Positions 47,434 through 59,484 of a stretch of DNA of 64,000 nucleotides are shown here, one piece after another. Within the stretch, counting starts at the first letter, position 1; every line of letters begins with the position of its first letter. The notes under the pieces were generated by a model that searched no databases, was not told where the DNA came from, and saw nothing but the letters and a program-made list of their open reading frames with translations. The stretch is from Portulaca oleracea (Eukaryota; Streptophyta; Magnoliopsida; Caryophyllales; Portulacaceae). Location of the stretch: assembly GCA_029582165.1 (NCBI GenBank), contig CM055887.1, forward strand, positions 9,817,190-9,881,189. Direction: 5' to 3'. A program made the translations under genes and the position numbers.

Positions 47434-50400
47434 TGTAATAACCCGCCCCAAAATCGTGTTTAATTAACTATTAACCACAGTAATTACTCTAAATCGCGTA
47501 TAAATTTTTCGCGGTTATTTTATTTATTTATCGACGTACTCGTTTATTTTCTTGTTATCGGTGTAAGTCTTGTGCAGGAGATGGCTAAGGTTATCGGTTT
47601 AAAGTTTTACTTTACGTATTCGTTCATTAAGTTAAAGTATTTCAGTTATACGTTTCGTTATAAATTTGTTTAGAAAATCGGTTACGATTTACATGTGTCG
47701 ATTTATATATATTTTACCGTCCCTATGTTAATTTACTTAATTTCATTCCCTTATATAATTTTAAGGAGTAATCTCTCCACTTTATTTTATTAATTCCATT
47801 AGCATTGTATTTTTTTTTTATGTTACCAATTTATTACCGATTTAATTAATTCCCTACAAAAACCCAATACTTTAAATTACTACAACAATTACAATATATT
47901 TTCTCCTAATATTATCATCCTACCATATCTTTAATTAAGGTTCTTATGGTATTTATTATTAGCATTGGTATTTGGTGTTGTTTTAATGTTGTAGTTAGAA
48001 GGAGGCTAGGTACACTTTACTTGTATTCAAATTTTGAATCTATTAATTATTGGAATTTATGAAACTTAAGTTCAATATGATTATATTATATTTTCAGCTT
48101 TTAAATAAATTAGTATTAGTTAATTAGTGTTATGAAGTGGGTATTTTACTTATATACAAGTTAAGGGAGGACTTGGTTTATTTTGATTTCATTTCAATTG
48201 AAACCCAACTCAAGCTCTCACTCTCCTCCTCTCCCTCCTTGGCCGACCAGCAGCCACCACCACGCCGGCCACTTTTTCCGCCACCGGAGCAGCCGCCGCC
48301 GCCGCCGTCCCCTCTCCTTCCTCTCTTGTGTTTTTCATCCATTTTCTCTTGGAAGGGTATTCTCTAAAACCCCCAACTCAATTTCTTTCAAACCTAATCT
48401 GAAATTCTATGTTTAATCTATGTTTCTTTGCTAAATTTCATCTCTTTTACTCTCTTTAGTTATGAATTCAAGTATATAATTGTTGTGGTTAAGTTAGGGT
48501 TTGAGTTTCAAGTTTATGCATGTATGTTTGGATGAGTTTTTGGGAGGTTCTTGTTGAATTCATGATGAATGACGAATTAATGGTGATGCATGTGGATTTC
48601 TCATGAGTTTTTAAGTGTTTAAGGACCGAGATTATGTTGTGAGTTTATGAATTAAGGGTTATTATGTTAATTTGGGTGAATTAGTGAAGTCTTGTTGCAA
48701 GAAATTCAAGGTTGTGTTTATTATGTTGAGTTAATGTTTAATCCATGAATGCATGTGGTTTCTAAGGCCTTTGATGAAGAGTTTATCATGTTTTATATTC
48801 TGGAAATTTATGGGTTTGAAGTTAGATTAGGTTCTAATAAGATTAAGGAAGGAAAATTCGATTAAAAGTTGAGTTAAGGTGTTTTAGCTACTGTTTTGTA
48901 TTCTGGAAATTTACAGAATTATAAGAGTGAGATTTTTGCCCAGATTTCTACTCCATTGGATAGATTAAAGTGTTAGCAAACCATAGGCTTTGGAATTTCA
49001 ATTTCCGACATGTATAGCCCGAGTTACGACCAAAACCGTAACCTCACGATTTTATATACGAATTTCTGAGTCAGTGTTTTGAGGGCTGTTTTCGTCCCTT
49101 TGGAGACCTCTTTGGTTTTATGGTAAACATGAAAGTTTTAGGCCATGTTGCAAGCTTTCCGGAAAGGTATGGTACATAGTCATCCGATATCGGGAGTGTG
49201 AGTTCTGACCCGGGAAACCGGGCTGTCCAGAGTGTGTTTCTGACCAAAAATGACTTTTGTAAATTATAAGTTTTGGGCCTCAAATTAACCCATTAAGGAG
49301 TTTTGGGTGTAAATGAGTCATGGTGATATATTTTCACTTTGGAGTTGTGTATTAAGACTTAGTATATCTTTTAGTGTTCTAAGTAACTCTTGTATGTTAA
49401 CCTCAAAAGCTAGATTATTAGAAAATCCTTGTTTCCTTTATTTTCCTAAGTATCATACCAATGTTTACTCTAGCTAAAAGCTCTCTAGCTTGGTAACCTC
49501 CAATGTCTTAATCAATTCATTTCTCATTTCATTACCCATTCTATGGTTCATAATTCCAAACTTGCTTTATTCACGCTAAGTATGAATGTCATCTTGTTTA
49601 CGTCGCCGTTTATTCGATATCGTGTTATCACACCGTATTCGAATTCATTACCTCGCATTTGAGCTTCCACTTTTACAATCATTCTACTCTTCATTGATTC
49701 AAGCTTAATCTCTTATATTCAAGCCTTTTATTTAAATCACCCTCTACGTCATATTTCTCACATCTTTTTCCAACCCGAAAGGCTTAATATTTCGCTTGCT
49801 CAGCTTCTGTCCGGGCCCATTTTAGGCCCCTTCTACTCATTTTTAGCTTCTGGTCCTGTTGACAAAGTTGTAGATTATGTTTTTCCCTATTCCGAGATGT
49901 ACTCTTTTACTTCGTTTCGATTTTTCTAACTCAAGTTATGCTCCAAACACTATTTTACTACAACCTGAAATTTTATTCTTAAAATTACTTCATTTTATTT
50001 ACTAAGTTTCTAAAACTTATGAATCTAATTTAGAACCTTATTCGGCTCTTCATTTTTACTTATTCTTATCTTAGTTGGCAAGTTTCAAAAGCCATCTCCA
50101 AGCCAAGCTGCGCCGCCAAAGTCTTTAGCGTTCCAAGGTACGCAAATTGTCCAGCTCTTACGTTCAAGTTATACTCATAGTTCATGTTTTACGTGCTATG
50201 TCAAGTCTTATGAGTTTATAAGATTTTCATGTTTTATTAGTGGACCCGCATTCTATGTTTATGTTAACTTTCATGTTTTAGCACTCCTGATCAGAGTGCC
50301 TTGACCTGGCCAGTGTCGACTGATTATCAGTCAACCATTCCAAGTTTAGATCAACTTGGGCATACGCGTGTGTGAGGTGCTTGCACCGATCGTAGTCTCA

Positions 50401-50943
50401 CTTCCTCTCTATTTTCATGAATTTATGTTTATGCTTATGTTTATGATCACGTCCTTCAAATCCTATTTTAACCCCTTCCCCGTTTTCGAAATGATTTTAA
50501 ACGCCGGCACTACAACCGTTTTCGAACGGTTTACGTGCTGGAGGTTTACGTACTGAGTGTATCCCCACTCACCTTTGCGTGTTTTAATGTTTTGTTTTAG
50601 GAGGTTCGAGCTCCCAAGGCAAGGATAAGGCAGTTGCAAAGTAGTTCAAGGCTATCGAGGTAGTTCTCCATGGAGTCGATCAGTAGTCAAGGACAAGCAG
50701 GATTTCTTATTGGAGATGTTTAGTTTAAGTTATGTTTAAGTTGTTGTACTTTATCCAAAGATTGTATAAGTTTATGTGAAGTTGTTAAGTTGGTTTGTGG
50801 TTTTGAAAGTTCTTTGATGTGGTTGCCTTGTCTCTTTTGGGAGACGGCGGTAATGCCTCGACCTAAGGTGTTCCGCTGCGCTAATCGCGGGCTTAGGGTC
50901 TTTAAGTGGAGTTTAACCCCGTGATTAAGGTTGGGGCGTTACA
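47434..50943 (+). repeat. 3' LTR of the chromovirus
   Basis: Differs from the 5' LTR by scattered short indels and few substitutions, for example near 37555/47642 and 40017/50108. Confidence 0.95.
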
Positions 50944-51037
50944 GAGGATTAATGGCGGAGGGTTGATTTGTGACATTTGGCATCACATAGGAGCCAAGCG
51001 TGATTCTTGGCCCTCCACCGCCGCCTCCACCGGACAT
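50944..51037 (-). pseudogene. First codons of Athila-like gag, right of the chromovirus
   Basis: On the minus strand ATG at 51037 starts a glycine-rich peptide (MSGGGGGGPRITLGSYV) running to the chromovirus target site and continuing in frame at 37341 as RVASDDFELRSS. About 240 bp of leader separate it from the primer-binding site. Confidence 0.8.
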
Positions 51038-51302
51038 GGTGTTTTTTCGCTTGGAGTTCTCTTCTTGTCTTCTCCGGGCGTGCTCTAACTTTTGCTTCTT
51101 TCACCGGGAGCGAAAGGTTCTTTCGATTTCAGGATCAAGCTCAAAGAGTGGAGCTTTTTGCATGCACGTAGAGTAAACCTCGCAAGACAAAAATAAAAAC
51201 ACCAAGGAAAATCAAAACAGAAAATAAAAGACTTAGGCAACCTTAGGGTATTCGTTCAGTGGTTGGCTAGGGACAAAGTCCCCGGCAACGGCGCCAAAAA
51301 CT

Positions 51303-52746
51303 TGATAGGCCGCAAGTGCACGGGTGAAATTGTAGCATAAATCAAGGTCGTTCCCACAGGGACTTTTCCTTTCAACGCACTGAACTAGCCTCCTAGTTGA
51401 TCGCTAAGTCGATCCGGCTTTTGTTTTGAATCAACTAAATCTAACTCTAATCACAATCAAAGTCTAAACAAATGAATATTCACACAAACTTTTCTGATTT
51501 AATCAAGGGAAAAAGGCGTTCGGGGGATGAAACCTAAGTCAAATAACGAATCAACGATGTGGATTGAACTCTCATTTCATTAATTTGCACAATCAAGGTT
51601 CGATAATCGCATAGAATACTTCGCAATGAGATTTTTCCACTAGAGCGAATTGCCAAGACTAACCAAGCACCTACTTTCGTGGTTATTTCGATTTAGTCAA
51701 GGTTAAAGATCTAATTATCTCAAGAACCCTAGTTAAAACTTCTATGTCTAGATAATTTTAACTAGTTCAATCTAGGTTTTCGGGTAATCAAACTTCTCCT
51801 TTCGGTACTTCATTCAACAACCTATTAACATGCAATTGGTGATCAAGCAAAAGCAATAACAATTCAATTTCAAAGACCAAATAGATTGAAACAAACTAAA
51901 TTTATGATAATTCAATCCAACAAAGTCAATTCATCAAGCAACTTCAAAGGTTCATCCCCTAAACTAAAAGAACTACTCACAATTCATGTTTAAAACTAAA
52001 AAGCAATTGAAATCTATTCTAGAAAGCATATGAAAATCTATGAGAGATTGAGAAATAAACCCAAGTGAAGAACAAACTTGCTAGGAATCAACAATGGAGG
52101 ACTTTTGCTCCTCCACTTCAAAGTATGTTCGAGTTGCTCTTCAATCTTCAATCTTCTCTCAATCTTCAATCATGGAATGGAATATGGATGATGAATGATA
52201 TGATTAGGGCATGAAATGGATGATGGTGGATGATGATTCTGCCCTTTTACTCGGCCAGAAATCCGCATAATATAGGCAAACATCACTTCAAAACCGCCGA
52301 AAATGAAAAGACAGGAGAGACACGGACCGTGCCAGGGTAGGCACGGACCGTGCCCCATGCGACACGGACCGTGCTCCCTGTGACACGGACCGTGTCAGCT
52401 TTCTTCTTGAATTTTCTCACTCTCTGGCCATAGACACGACCCGTGCTCTTCCTGGGGGCACCCGTGTCACTGCTTTTTCGAGCCTAGGAGTACTTTGGGC
52501 CATTGTTTGGGCCTTGGGTGATCCAACACCTCACTTCTTGGTCCTTTAAGCTCATAACTTGGATCTACACTTGCTTTTTGGGCTCGGTTTACATCGATTC
52601 TTCACAAATTCCCTACAAAACTCACCAAACTCCAAACCAAGCGTAATATGGGAAATTCGGGTATAAAATATACATAATCAAATCAAATATTCCCCAAATT
52701 CTCATCAAAACAACCAAGTTCTCATATATACAAGAAGCACTTATCA
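51303..52746 (-). repeat. 5' LTR of the Athila-like element
   Basis: Complete, 1444 bp, next to the primer-binding site. Four GACACGG/CACGGACCGTG palindromes lie at about 52319-52396, upstream (minus strand) of a TATA-like sequence near 52270. Confidence 0.92.
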
Positions 52747-53003
52747 AGTTTACTCCAAAATTTTCCCCTCTCAAATCCTGTTCTTACTTTATTCTCAAAA
52801 TTTTGTGGCGGTGTTAACAAATCAACTCCTTAATGGATCAGTGGTGCTATACTTTATTTAATCTTAGTAGGTTGTTGCTCTTGGTGGTGGAAATCTCCAT
52901 TACCAAGTTCATATCAAGTGTTCAAGCTCCATTGAAGTATTCCGGGTTCAGGTTTTTCATCCTTCTCAACTCAAGCAAATCTTTCCCACCATGTCATGCT
53001 CCA
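52747..53003 (+). repeat. 3' LTR of Gypsy element A, right part
   Basis: Resumes the LTR of element A after the nested insertion (target copy agttt first) and ends CATGCTCCA, like the 5' LTR. Confidence 0.88.
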
Positions 53004-54294
53004 TAGCCAATGAACAAAAACATTTGACGTAAATAAGTTTAGAATATTCAACATTATATATTAAGAATTTTGGGATGAGCTATTTTAGGAGGGATAGCTA
53101 ATTAAAACTTGTTAAAATAGGAATAGAAATAGAAACTTTATTGTAATTTGGGGTTCAGAAATATCCAAGCTAATATATCATTTCTTTTACTCCTAACATT
53201 TGCAAATGAGAAACAAATGCAATTGTTACTACCCAAAAAAACAAATCGTGCCAATATTTAATGTAACATGAGAAATATACTTCCTGATTCGCTTCTTCCT
53301 TACTCCCTTTTTTTTCTCTCTAACGTTGACCTTTGGCAATAGCCACAGCTCTTCCACCATTAATCGCCACAACTACCACGAATCTCCACCATCTTCGATT
53401 TCTACACTCGCGTAGTAGTATCACGACCAACACTTGCCTATCTTGCTCTGTTGATCGTCCATCTTGGTCCATTATCATGTATGTAAATTTGTTCTCATTT
53501 CAATTAGCAATTCAAGCCTAAGTAATATAGTGCGTAGATTTTGGTGTAGTTCTGGTTGTCTCTTTAATTTTCACACGTGAATTGACTACCTCTCTTTCTC
53601 TCTTATCTTTGTAGTTCGTCCCTTAAACCCTATTTTTGATGTCTTTTATTGTGGTAATGCAAATTTCTTTTCTATATCTATATTTGAAACTATAGGCCAC
53701 AATGTTCTAGATGTTTGTGTTAGTTTGCTTAAATTATGATGAATTAATGCGATTTCATGACAACGGTTGGAAATTCTCCACCGATTTGGGGATTGATATA
53801 GTCCAACATTCTCGTATCGTACTTCTACCATAAGTTAGGAAAGCAGAAGATGTCGAAGCATAGAGCAACCATTGTTGAATGTTTGGAATATGAGATTTCC
53901 TACTATTCATTGTAATTGCTTTCATGCTAAAATTTCTTTCTGTTTGTAAATGACATTGCAATTGCTTTTCAGTAATTAATAAATTTCCTTTCTATTTTTA
54001 CATTTCTATTGCTTTATTGTTAGCGGTTCAACGATTTATTTCTAATTGGTGAATATCCTGGTGTTTGAATTCACAGATGTATAATGTGTTCTGTAATAAA
54101 ACATTTCTACAAATATTTGAAATTTAGGATATAGATTGGCTCAATGAATGTCATATTCTAAAGTGGAGATCTATTTCAAAATAATGTTGATTGTTCAGGT
54201 TGATTTATTCATTTTAGTTATGAATTCAGAGGATTAAGTGTCATAACTTATCTTATTAAAATATGGAAGCCAATTAATATGGGTATAGTCAAGT
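53004..54294. other. Spacer right of Gypsy element A
   Basis: Unassigned. A frame at 53333-53521 without ATG (serine/threonine-rich, like a plastid transit peptide, followed by a GTATGT donor-like site) could be a remnant first exon, but nothing confirms it. Confidence 0.4.
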
Positions 54295-55300
54295 TGTCAC
54301 GCCTCGAACCCAGGGTATAACAAACGTCGCACACCTGTAGGATAAGGTCCCACAAGCATACAAGGCTCAAAAGATAGAAACAAAACCAAAGTACGAAAGT
54401 AGACTTAACTTGGAAAGGAATACTTCATTGCACACAGTCAATTAGGGAGGATACTTAATTACACAATGGATACTACAACAAAAAATATTGAAATCTTTCA
54501 ATTCACAAAGCAACTAAATTAATAACAGAAGCCTTATACAAGACAATCACTTGGCTTACTACATTCACTATATCTATGATACCATAAAGAATTCAAACAC
54601 TACCAATAATTCAAGAATCGTAACATGAAAAAAATAGGAAGATGAAAGGACGAGCTTGAAAGCCGAGTAAATAGCATAACACCCTCTTAGTTGGGTTAAG
54701 CCTGCGGGTAAAACATAGGTTGGGTCAAAGTTAACAAATAATTTAATAACAAAACATGACTAGGTTTTACAAACAATTTACTTAGCTCAAAAACCTCAAA
54801 AAAAAATACAATAATATACAATAATATAATGACACGATATATCAAAACTTAGTAGTCCAAAATCACAAAACAACTTGGGGCTAAGGCCACTACTAGCGTA
54901 GTGGCATGGGCAACAAAAACCACAACTAGCCCGGAGGCATGGGCAACAAAAACCACTATTGACCCAGTGGTGAGGCAACAAAGAATTGGACCCAATGGAA
55001 CACAAATTCATATATCGGAACACACAATAGTACGTATACAAGTCAATCGACATGTCCAGTGCATACCTTAACTGGTTAAGGCAGAAGGCATGGCCAAAAA
55101 AAAAAAAAAAACTAGTAACTTGAGTATCAAATCATACGAAACAGTACCCAGTCAAGCAATTTCAAATAATAATAAACTAAACTGAAAAAAATCACTTAGA
55201 GACGGGAGGTTCAAATAATTTAAAAACCAAAACTATTATGCAAACGGCTACTTTATAAATACACAAGTCAAATTGTCACAAAACCTCACTTTGTAAACAC
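54295..55300 (-). mobile_element. LTR fragment related to the solo LTR in CHX intron 2
   Basis: TGTCACGCCTCGAACCCAGG at the left end and about 1 kb of co-linear similarity with 18580-19560, including GGATACTTAATT, CTTAGTTGGGTTA and a run of CCCAGTGGCATGGGC-like short repeats. The right end fades out, so it is probably truncated by the adjoining element. Confidence 0.65.
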
Positions 55301-55749
55301 ATGTTTCAGTACGGAAACAACTTAGTAGCAGTATACTTACAAATACTATTTAAAATTAGGGTTTTGGGCTCAAAATAATCCGAAGTCGAAGCTCATTGGC
55401 TGAAAATAATCTAAACTCACTTTTTGGCTAAAAATATTCCAAACTTTTAACCTATTTACTCGGACTAAATCGAAATCGATTTCCGACGTCGAAATTCTAT
55501 TGGTGTTCCCTAACCCCTGTGCTATCCAAGAGTATTGGAATACATTGTATTATGTTTGTATTTGGTGTTTTTGAAGTCATTTGGAGCTTTGAGGAAGAGT
55601 TGTAAAAATGTGCTCGGAAGGTATTCGATGAAATGTTCAAGTGAGAAAAACACAAAGAACCCTTAGTCAAACACGAGCCAACTACAAAAAAACCCCCAAA
55701 CTCCACAAAAACATCCCAAACACTTACTGTCCTTTACCTTTCCCTCGAT

Positions 55750-57450
55750 ATGGACAAAGAAGTTCACTCCGATCGAGAGGAACCCAGCCACCGGGGTAGC
55801 CCTCAAATTCGAGCTCTCGAGAACCGACTCACCACCGCTTTTGACGACCGGTTCTCCACCATTGAGCGCACCCTTGATGCCATTGTGGCACGGATGGAAA
55901 ATTTCGCCCAAGAGCATCCAGGTCCACCCGAAATGAACGTCGGAGGCCCGCACCAAGCCCTATCCGTCCTCCTCCCAACTTTGAGTTGAGTGACGATGCT
56001 AGAGGCTCCCCTCGACGCCGACCTCGTCGGGAAGTGCACGAAAGGCCCCCTTGTGACGATTTTCAAGACGTCAAGATCGACATCCCCGAGTTCAATGGGT
56101 CCAATGATCCAGACGAGTACCTTAAATGGGTCCAATTGATGGATAGGATCTTTGAAACCAAGGAATACGATGACGAGAAATCTTTCAAGATTGCTAGTTT
56201 GAAGCTCACTAAAGCCACTTCACTTTGATTTGAGAATGTGAAAGCGCAACGAGCTCGGGAAGGTCGGGCGAGAATTACTACATGGACACGACTCAAACAA
56301 TTGATGAACCGCCATTTCTTGCCCAACACATACAAGCAGGATGTCTTGAGGAAGCTCTACGTCCTCACTCAAGGCAAAGGGTCCGTGAGGGATTATATTC
56401 AGGAGTTCAAGCAACTCCTCATCAAAAGAGACCTCCAAATGTCCGAGGAACAAACAATGATGCGTTTCTTGAATGGTTTGGATCCCGCGGTTGCCAAGAA
56501 GATTGAGGTCCAACCATACTATTCAATGAACGATTTGTGCAGTTTGGCTCTCCGGGTTGAGCGACGAAGAAAGGAAAGGTCCAACACCAAACCTTTGTCT
56601 AGGTCCGCTTACTCACCTTTTAGCCGACCCCCTCTGGATTCAAACACTCTGAAGTTCAGTGAGACACCCAAGTCTACTCCAACGCCTCGAACTGACAAAG
56701 GAAAGGGAATTAATACGACGTCTCCAACGGAACTTTCTCAACAAATGGAGGGAAGTAAGTGTTTTAAATGTCATGGGTATGGCCATTATCAAGCGGATTG
56801 ACCGAACCGACGAACTTTAACCCTCCAGGAGACCCATGCAATTGAGGATGAGCTTCGAAAGGCTCAAGAGCATACCAAAGTGATTGACAATAAGGAAAAT
56901 GAGAGAGAAGAGGAGGATGTCGCTCCCATACCGCCCGTTCATGGAGGTGCCCTTGTTTTGAGGAGGGCTTTGCATGCCCATGAAACTCCTCTCGACAAGG
57001 CCCAAAGGGAAATGTTGTTCCAAACGCGGTGCTTCGTGGGTAGAAAAGTTTGTACTCTTATCATTGATGGAGGAAGTTGCGCGAACATCGCATCTACAAC
57101 TATGGTACTGAAGCTTGGCTTGCATTACTCCCACACCCTCGAGCTTACTCACTCCGCTGGCTCAATGATCGTAATGGCGTCAAGGAAACTAAGCAAGTCT
57201 TGGTGAATTTTTCTTTTGGTACTAACTATGATGACTCCCTTGTTTGTGATGTCGTTCCTATGAGTGCTTGTCACATTTTATTGGGTAGTCCATGGCAATA
57301 AGACAAGCAAACGGTGCACAATGGGTTGGAAAACACTTATGCTTTCACCCATAAAGGCAAGAAGATCAAACTACTTCCCATTTCTCCCCGAGAAACCAAA
57401 ACTTCAAAAGTCGGGATGGGTAGTGAGTCGATAAACCTTCTCAGATAAGC
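55750..57450 (+). pseudogene. Gag-protease of the truncated Gypsy copy
   Basis: Gag domain: PEFNGSNDPDEYLKWVQLMD (near 56088), MMRFLNGLDPAVAKKIEVQP (56457). The zinc knuckle CFKCHGYGHYQAD is complete except that the last Cys codon has become a TGA stop (56798). Protease keeps LIIDGGSCANIAS (57057) and DVVPMSACHILLGSPWQ (57249). Better preserved than element A but still with four or more frame breaks. Confidence 0.88.
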
Positions 57451-57666
57451 AAAACACGGGATGAGTGTGCTCTTGGTGAGGACGAGCTACCTCTTGCTTT
57501 GTCTTTACCTTGTAGCGAGCCTAGAGAGACTGAGACTTCCCAAGCACCACAGAAATTTCCTCTTCTGCCCCTTAACCCTTCACCTCCACAAAACAAGCCC
57601 CTAACTACTTTCTTACAATTGGATGACGGATACATTGTGGGGTTCATTGATTGATGGGTGTCTAGC

Positions 57667-58971
57667 TGACAAGGTCGCAAGCTCACGGGTATGATGTAGC
57701 ACGTCAAGGTCGATCCCACAGGGACTCAGTCTAGCAACGCAATGAACTAGCCCTCTACCTGATTGCTAAGTTAATCGGGTTTTTGATTTTCGAAGGTTTT
57801 AGAAAACTAATTAAAATTAATGAATCAAGGAAAATAATCTAGGGTTTAATCAAATGGGGAAAAAAATTCTAGGGATATGTTTTCCTAACAATGAGTTCGA
57901 TTATTAAAACCTAGCTTGCACAATCATACATTCAAGAACGAATCAAGAACGACAACTATAAGAACTCTACTGCTCTTTCGATGCTAATAGAATTACCTCG
58001 ATTAACCTAAATTACAACTTTTGTATGCTTTTCAAGTTAATCAAAGTTAAAGGTCTAAACTATTCTGGTTATCACAAGGTTCCCTAGTCTGCTATTCTTT
58101 TCTCAAATTTCGCAAGCCTAGGTAGACAGGTTGGTAGTCAGATTATCCTAATTCACCTTTCAGTACTTCTCAGGTTAATCTCAAATTACAAGCGTTCCAG
58201 GCCTAAAGAACACTCATAAACATGGAAAACACAACCTTCTATTGATTCAAAACAAGAATTCATGCACAAACTAATAATATTCAATCAAACTATATTGTTT
58301 CGGGTTGCAAAACCCTAGAAAACTAAAATCTACTCATTCATAATTATTGGAAACACAATGAAATATCTAAACATGGTATTCAAAACTCAAAACGAAAAGG
58401 AGATGAAAAGGATGGAGCAATCTTCAAAGAGAATTCCGCCAAGTCTTTCGATCCCAGTAGAAATTCCTTCGAATTTTTGCTTCGATCTTCGCCTTTCGTT
58501 TTCTCTTGATTTGATGTGGAGGAAAAGGAGATGGAATATGGAATGTTATTAGATGATGAATCCCTCTAGAAACTACCTTTTTCCAGATATAAAAACCCAG
58601 AAAAACTCCCATGTTACTTGCCTCGCAAGGCCGACCAAAAATAGACGATTTGTGCGATTTTGCCTCTCACTCCGGACCAGAGAGGTCCCTCCTGGCAGCC
58701 CAGAGTGGCTGCTGTCTGGCTTTTCCTTCCTCCAAAATTCGTGAAATTTTTCCGTCGGTTCGGTAGTACTTGGAGGAGGTCCGTGGTGCACTTGCCTTCA
58801 CTAAAAATTGAGAGAATCTTGGTGTTTTAGCCTCAAATCTTATAAATTTGCATCAAAAACAACACCAAGTATAATATGGAAATTGAGATATAAATCAACA
58901 TTTTTAATCAAAATTACCCCTAATCCACTATCAAAACTCCTTAAAACTCTAGGTGAAATATGCACTTATCA
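57667..58971 (-). mobile_element. Solo LTR, Athila-like family, perfect TSD
   Basis: 1305 bp starting TGATAAGTGCATATTTCACC and ending GCGACCTTGTCA on the minus strand, flanked by ctagc at 57662-57666 and 58972-58976. Same family as 27388-28617. A single LTR with a perfect duplication implies loss of the body by LTR-LTR recombination. Confidence 0.9.
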
Positions 58972-59484
58972 CTAGCATGATTGCTCGTGGCGTTCTGGAA
59001 GTTCAAAGTTCTTTGAAGCCAAGTTATGCAGAGCGCTTCGGCTTTAACTCCCAAGAGTTGAGGGCAACTCTTTTTCAAGAAGGGGAGCACTAACCGTGTC
59101 GGGTTCAGGCCCGAGCATCCTAAGTCGGGCTTGAGGAAAGTGACATGAAGGAGGAAATCCCGCCCCGGCATTCTCGCGCGAAACCCACCCAACCGCTCTC
59201 TTTCACGAACCGTTACACCTTTGCAAAAGGTAGGGTGGTGAACATCACACTAGCATGGTTTAGGCGAGTCATCCATTGGCGAAGCTTGGAGAGGCTTGGG
59301 ACTTGTTTCCGACCCCGGAGGCCTCGGGACCGAGTTGGGCCGTCCCGGGAATGACAAGTGTTGAAGCCCGGAAGTGCCCCAGTGCAATAACTTACAAGGA
59401 GGAAGGGTTGAAAAGCAAGGAGCAACCCCAGGCATCCGTTGCACCCGTCATAGGGCTCGTAGCGCCTATTACAAGACCATATGA

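Larger units (their letters stand above)
37342..50943 (+). mobile_element. Young Tekay/Del-like chromovirus, 13.6 kb, perfect TSD
   Basis: LTRs 37342-40840 (3499 bp) and 47434-50943 (3510 bp) start TGTAATAACCC and end GGGGCGTTACA and are almost identical. Target duplication gagga at 37337-37341 and 50944-50948. Primer-binding site TGGTATCAGAGC at 40845-40856; purine tract AGGGGGGGAGGA before 47434. Gag, PR, RT, RH, IN and a C-terminal chromodomain appear in that order; the chromodomain and very long LTRs point to Tekay/Del. Multiple single-base frame breaks make the polyprotein non-functional as read. It lies in the opposite orientation to its Athila-like host. Confidence 0.95.
31884..52746 (-). 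mobile_element. Athila-like, gag-protease-only element with one inverted LTR
   Basis: Perfect target duplication agttt (31879-31883, 52747-52751). The right LTR, 51303-52746 (1444 bp, minus strand), starts TGATAAGTGCTTC and ends GCGGCCTATCA. It is followed on the minus strand by an Athila-type primer-binding site, TGGCGCCGTTGCCGGGGAC (51279-51297). The left end, 31884-32918, is the first 1035 bp of the same LTR in the opposite orientation, so both outer ends are U3 termini. The interior encodes gag and protease on the minus strand; no RT, RNase H or integrase exists between 34820 and the left end. Native size about 7.3 kb, plus the nested chromovirus. Confidence 0.88.
24269..53003 (+). mobile_element. 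Outer Ty3/Gypsy element A, split by nested insertions
   Basis: The 5' LTR is 24269-25268 (TGAAGAGCC ... CATGCTCCA, 1000 bp); the 3' LTR is split into 31124-31883 and 52747-53003. Flanks tagtc (24264-24268) and tagcc (53004-53008) are a one-mismatch target duplication. The primer-binding site TGGTATCAGAGC is at 25271-25282 and the purine tract AAGAAGGGGAGAA ends at 31123. Without nested DNA the element would be about 7.9 kb. LTR divergence and many stops show it is old and dead. Gene order PR-RT-RH-IN marks it as Gypsy; the sublineage is uncertain (chromovirus-like, no chromodomain seen). Confidence 0.9.
55498..59478 (+). mobile_element. Truncated Gypsy element of the element A family, gag-protease only
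   Basis: Starts within leader sequence also found at 25379 in element A (CCCCTGTGC...), with no 5' LTR. Gag and protease are followed directly by a short tail and an end (AAGAAGGGGAGCA, 59078-59090) resembling the purine tract of element A; no RT or integrase lies between. A non-matching LTR-like stretch (about 59091-59478) follows. The solo LTR 57667-58971 interrupts it. It abuts the broken adenylate kinase gene. Confidence 0.75.

Noticed and set aside
53333..53521. Frame resembling a plastid transit peptide followed by a donor-like site
   Set aside because: No ATG start, no following exon found; kept only as a note in the spacer entry.
55264..55268. caagt as the right target duplication of the LTR at 54295
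   Set aside because: Similarity with the related LTR at 18580 continues beyond this point, so the match to 54290-54294 is likely chance.
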